The translations under genes and the position numbers were made by a program. Shown here piece by piece: positions 60,778 through 64,000 of a stretch of 64,000 nucleotides of DNA; the first letter of the stretch is position 1, and the number at the start of each line of letters is the position of its first letter. Origin of the DNA: Adiantum capillus-veneris (Eukaryota > Streptophyta > Polypodiopsida > Polypodiales > Pteridaceae); the NCBI GenBank assembly GCA_014529385.2, contig CM043963.1:80429412-80493411 (forward strand). The letters are read 5' to 3'. A model generated the notes under the pieces. The model saw nothing but the letters and a program-made list of their open reading frames with translations, had not been told where the DNA came from and did no database searches.

Positions 60778-61560
60778 GCATTGGAAATGGATTAGTGATC
60801 GAAGCTGCATTTAACTTCTTATAATCAATACATAAGTTATGATCTTGCCATTCTTCTTGGGTACCACAATGATACGTGATAACCATGTTACTTCATGGAT
60901 TGGTTTGATAAAGCCAACAACCAAAAACTTGTTAATTTTCTCTTTGACCTGTTGTGCAAAATTTGGATTCATTCGATACCTTTGTTGCACAATCTGATGT
61001 GGATCATCCTTAAGATTGATATGATGTTGATGTAGATTATGATCAATACCTTTCACTTGAGAATAGTCCCATGCAAAAACATCTTTGTACTCCATCAATA
61101 GATGGAAAAACTCATTCAGGAATTGTTCTACCACATGAAAATTTATTTTCACCATCTTTGGATCCTCCTCAATTCCCAAATTGAGATCCTCAACTCATCT
61201 TGCCTAACCCTGTTAGATGCTCCAAATCTTTTGCTATAGATCTTCTTAGCCATATCTCTTGCTTCATTTTCTTCATGCTATAAAGCTTCCTTTGAGGTGG
61301 AAGCTTTATTTTGATCCACTAGCTGTAGTAACTTTGATCCCTGTATTTCCTGTCCAAGTACTAGACCAAAACTGAGATCAATTGGTTCATCCTCCTTATG
61401 CAAGATCCATGCTATATCAACTTCAACTATAGACACAATGGTTGGGTTAGCCTTTAAGAATGCTTCCTCCTCATCATCTTCAACCTTCTCTCTTAGGTTC
61501 ATGGTTTGTGCATACAATGGACTATCTTTGCAAAAAATATTCTTCCTACCAAGCATAGGT
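60778..61560 (-). pseudogene. Gypsy remnant, start of reverse transcriptase and upstream linker
   Basis: A frame at 61556-61278 (EVDIAWILHKEDEPIDL) is the protease-RT linker; 61179-60811 holds YKDVFAWDYSQVKGIDH, RYRMNPNFAQQVKEKI, GFIKPIHEVTWLSRIIVVPK, the canonical Gypsy RT start. The next block (CIDYKKLNAASITNPFPMH) is in another frame and ends exactly at the LINE A-tract. The remaining RT and RNase H are absent: the other side of the LINE begins at integrase. Confidence 0.85.
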
Positions 61561-62947
61561 ATCGTGACTATTGGTTTTCCTTTGGTAAGAACAATTTGAT
61601 TTTTTCCCCAATCCTATTTTGCCTTAGCCGTTCTCAATCAAGGTCTTCTCGACAACATTTCCTAAGAAGTGTCGCCACCTTTTATTTTAAGAACAAAAAA
61701 ATTCACATGAAAATGCATTCTAGAGATCTAAATTGAGTGCTATCTCAGAATTCCTACTGGTTGGACCCTTCTTTGATCTTCCATCTTAACCTAAAAGGTA
61801 CTGGATCTAGCTTCCCTAACTTATCTTTTAATAAACAGACTCAGGATGTGTGTTCACTTCAAATCCTCCATATTCAAGCAACACTTCTTCATATGACAGG
61901 AACTACAAAATCAACATCTACTGGATCAATATTATGCTCTATTGGTTCAATTGTTTGGTTGGTTTGAGTTTCATAATCTTACCTAGCAGACTATTTAAAA
62001 AATTTTCCTTGAAAGCTGGTATAATACACAATAATTGATCTAATGGCAATTTAATAGAGAATAAATCAGTACCTCAAACCAATCCTTGTCATCTCCTCTT
62101 GATTTTTAAAGTGCTGGTTCTGATTATCAAACTGCATATCTTAAGTTATGTCATCCAATATGTGCTTCTTCTGTCCTTTCTAGACCTATTTTTGAGCTTG
62201 CTCCCTTATTCCTTTTTGCTCTTTTCAATCAATTGGTCCCTTGGCTTTAGACTTTGTAATAGCCATGACCTCAATATCTTGAGAAGTACAACATTGGGAA
62301 CACTCTCAAGCCGACTCATCCACATGTTCTTGAGTATATTGTGAGAGGGCCATGTCTGGGTCTAGCTTCCCCTAGACCCCTACATGACATCCCTCCCACT
62401 TGGGACCGACATTCAGACAGGACTCTGCCTCCGGACTCGAATGCTAATCCAAGGTTGTTCCAAAAAAAACCTTGTCAACATCATATTGTGATTCTTCTGT
62501 TTCAGATACCCTTCCACGTGGTAAATAAGTTTCTCTTATCTTCCCAATAAAACAAAATCTTCAAACTAAGTCGTGCTATCAATCAGGTTCTACTGACTGA
62601 ATCATTCTATAGATCCTCCGTAGTTCAAGGTTGATAACCCTTTTTTCCTGATCAAGTTGGGCACGACAATTATCACGTTCCCCTAGGAGGAGGGTGGTTA
62701 CTTACTACTCATAATCCCTTGTCCCGTTTAAACCCCACTCTCTAGTTTGAAATCCTTTACTTAATAGACTAAACATAAATATCTTGAGATCAACTTCCAG
62801 CCATCTAACCCTCTGGATCCACCCACCCACTGAAACTTTCTGTAAGTGTACATTCCAAGGTCATATTATCCTACTAGGAGGGAAAAAACGATTGAAGACA
62901 GGGGAATCAATTGAAAGACAGGGGTACCGTTGATGTTTGCAGAAGAC

Positions 62948-62949
<2 letters not shown>
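61561..62949. other. no resolvable gene; probably Gypsy upstream or flank
   Basis: Short frames only, none with gag or protease motifs I can support. An LTR for the Gypsy remnant could lie here but I could not pair it. Confidence 0.4.

Positions 62950-63034
<85 letters not shown>
62950..63034 (+). repeat. (GA)n microsatellite
   Basis: About 42 GA units, apparently within or next to the Copia 3' LTR. Confidence 0.97.
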
Positions 63035-63035
<1 letters not shown>

Positions 63036-63183
63036 ATACGCAGATCTGGGCGTGTGCTATTCAGCACACTTTACAATGTTATGTTTTATTGATTTTAAGA
63101 GGATACACACTATAGGGTCACTTCACACCCAAAGAATAAATAATAAGTGTACAAGGGTTTCCAGAGGGCCTTTAGACCCAACA
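63035..63183 (-). repeat. Copia 3' LTR start (partial)
   Basis: On the minus strand, a polypurine tract AAGTAGGAGGT is followed by TGTTGGGTCTAAAGGCCC, a TG LTR start at 63183, 33 bp beyond the Pol stop. The far end was not identified and may lie past the (GA)n tract. Confidence 0.6.
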
Positions 63184-63215
63184 ACCTCCTACTTAAAGGC
63201 CTGATGTCGGTACCT

Positions 63216-64000
63216 TTAAGTAACTCCCATTAAGGGTAAGCAATGCTGATGTTGTGTCTTAGCAAGACACTTAGTGAGAACATCTTTGGGGTTATCCTGT
63301 TTTTTTACGTTTGTGAGTGTGACAAGGCCATCATCCAGTACTTGTCGTATAAAATGGTACCGTACATCAATGTGTTTGGCACGAGCATGGAACATGGCAT
63401 TCGTAGCTAGGCATACATCACTCTGACTATCACAACCAAGCACTCGAGCACTGGAAGATAAAAAATCCTCACAAGACGGACAAGCCAAATGGCTTCCTTC
63501 AGTGAAGCCTCTGTGACTGAAACATATTCAGCCTCTATAGTGCTCAATCTAGCAATCTTTTGAAATCTTGAACACTAGGAAATAGCTCCACTAGCTAATG
63601 TAAAGACATAACCACTGGTAGATTTCCAAGTGTCACCTGCTGTCCGAATCACAAAATCCTCGCACCGACAATGTACTCTTTTCATAACATATGCATGTGT
63701 CCTATGTACCTTTCAAGTACCTAAAAATGCTTTTTACTATCTTAGAATGTGGTTTCCCAGGTTTAGACATAAACCTGCTAATAACTCCCATTGCATAAGC
63801 AATATCGCGTCTTGTAGCAACCATGGCATACATCAAAGAACCACAAGCTGATGCATAAGGAATGATTTGCATAGCACGGGCAACAACATCATCTTTTGGG
63901 AAAGCATGCTTGCTAAGCTTTGTGTGTGGAGGTAACGGAACACCATGAGGCTTAGTATCAACCATATTAAATCTCTCAATCACTTTCTTGATGTACTTGT
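63216..64000 (-). pseudogene. Copia Pol C-terminus: end of RT and RNase H, partial
   Basis: Runs off the right edge. 63983-63702: RFNMVDTKPHGVPLPPHTKL, PYASACGSLMYAMVATRRDI, SRFMSKPGKPHSKIVKSIFR. 63488-63216: GCDSQSDVCLATNAMFHARA, KHIDVRYHFIRQVL, NPKDVLTKCLA. These are the end of Copia reverse transcriptase and its RNase H. Frames change and stops occur between about 63490 and 63700, so the copy is dead. Polypurine tract and LTR follow directly. Confidence 0.92.

Noticed and set aside
62341-62550. 69-codon frame as a gene
   Set aside because: Short, without motif, and in a region of probable Gypsy flank.

Overview
This window looks like a repeat-rich nuclear stretch of a land plant. The plant signals are a TIR-NB-ARC immune-receptor gene with a spliced phase-0 intron, fragments of PLS-type pentatricopeptide (PPR) genes, a plant-style hAT transposase with BED finger, DUF659-like core and hAT dimerisation region, and Copia, Gypsy and L1-type LINE polymerases. 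The TIR domain is of the moss/fern-like 'FLNHSG' type, and low gene density with long (GA)n and (CA)n tracts fits a large fern (or other seed-free plant) genome. Land plant is a firm inference; fern is only likely.

Layout. 1-6.7 kb: mostly non-coding, with a 177-bp tandem duplication and a broken protein-kinase-like gene (4.56-5.92 kb). 6.697-15.093 kb: an Ac-like hAT element ('A') with near-matching 8-bp target duplications. It carries a damaged transposase on + and, on -, an intact RING/coiled-coil gene and a second, decayed kinase gene; tandem repeats and inward-facing TATA promoters lie near both ends. 15.1-17.7 kb: microsatellites and a 330-bp tandem duplication. 17.76-26.1 kb: a decayed Helentron-type Helitron (RPA OB-folds, two OTU domains, Myb-like repeats, Zn finger, HUH Rep, PIF1-like helicase, AP-endonuclease). 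27.9-30.4 kb: PPR fragments and an Ala-rich gene fragment between direct repeats. 31.69-32.85 kb: first two exons of a TIR-NB-ARC gene, then a transposon-like unit X1. 36.08-37.62 kb: a TRIM array, LTR-int-LTR-int-LTR, with a visible tRNA primer-binding site. 38.6-40 kb: an unrecognised gene with only TAG interruptions. 43.2-45.3 kb: inverted copy X2 and a PPR fragment. 45.4-46.7 kb: an exon pair of an unknown gene and an FCP1/NIF-like HAD phosphatase gene. 48-50.4 kb: an unrecognised, perhaps transposon-derived gene. 50.7-51.5 kb: a compound (GA)n array. 51.8-62 kb: a nest in which a Gypsy remnant (-) holds an L1-type LINE (+), which holds hAT copy 'B' (56.838-58.729 kb), an internal-deletion derivative of A. 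62.9-64 kb: 3' part of a Copia element (-) running off the window.

The strongest candidate for something undescribed is the A/B hAT pair. A is a DNA transposon with a kinase and a RING gene expressed from its own right-end promoter towards the transposase. B shows that the family has been mobile without them, by a deletion at a 5-bp microhomology. Second is the plant Helentron combining RPA, duplicated OTU, Rep-Hel and endonuclease modules. Most genes here are decayed; the uninterrupted ones I can support are the RING gene, the two visible TIR-NB-ARC exons and a 174-codon frame beside the Gypsy remnant.
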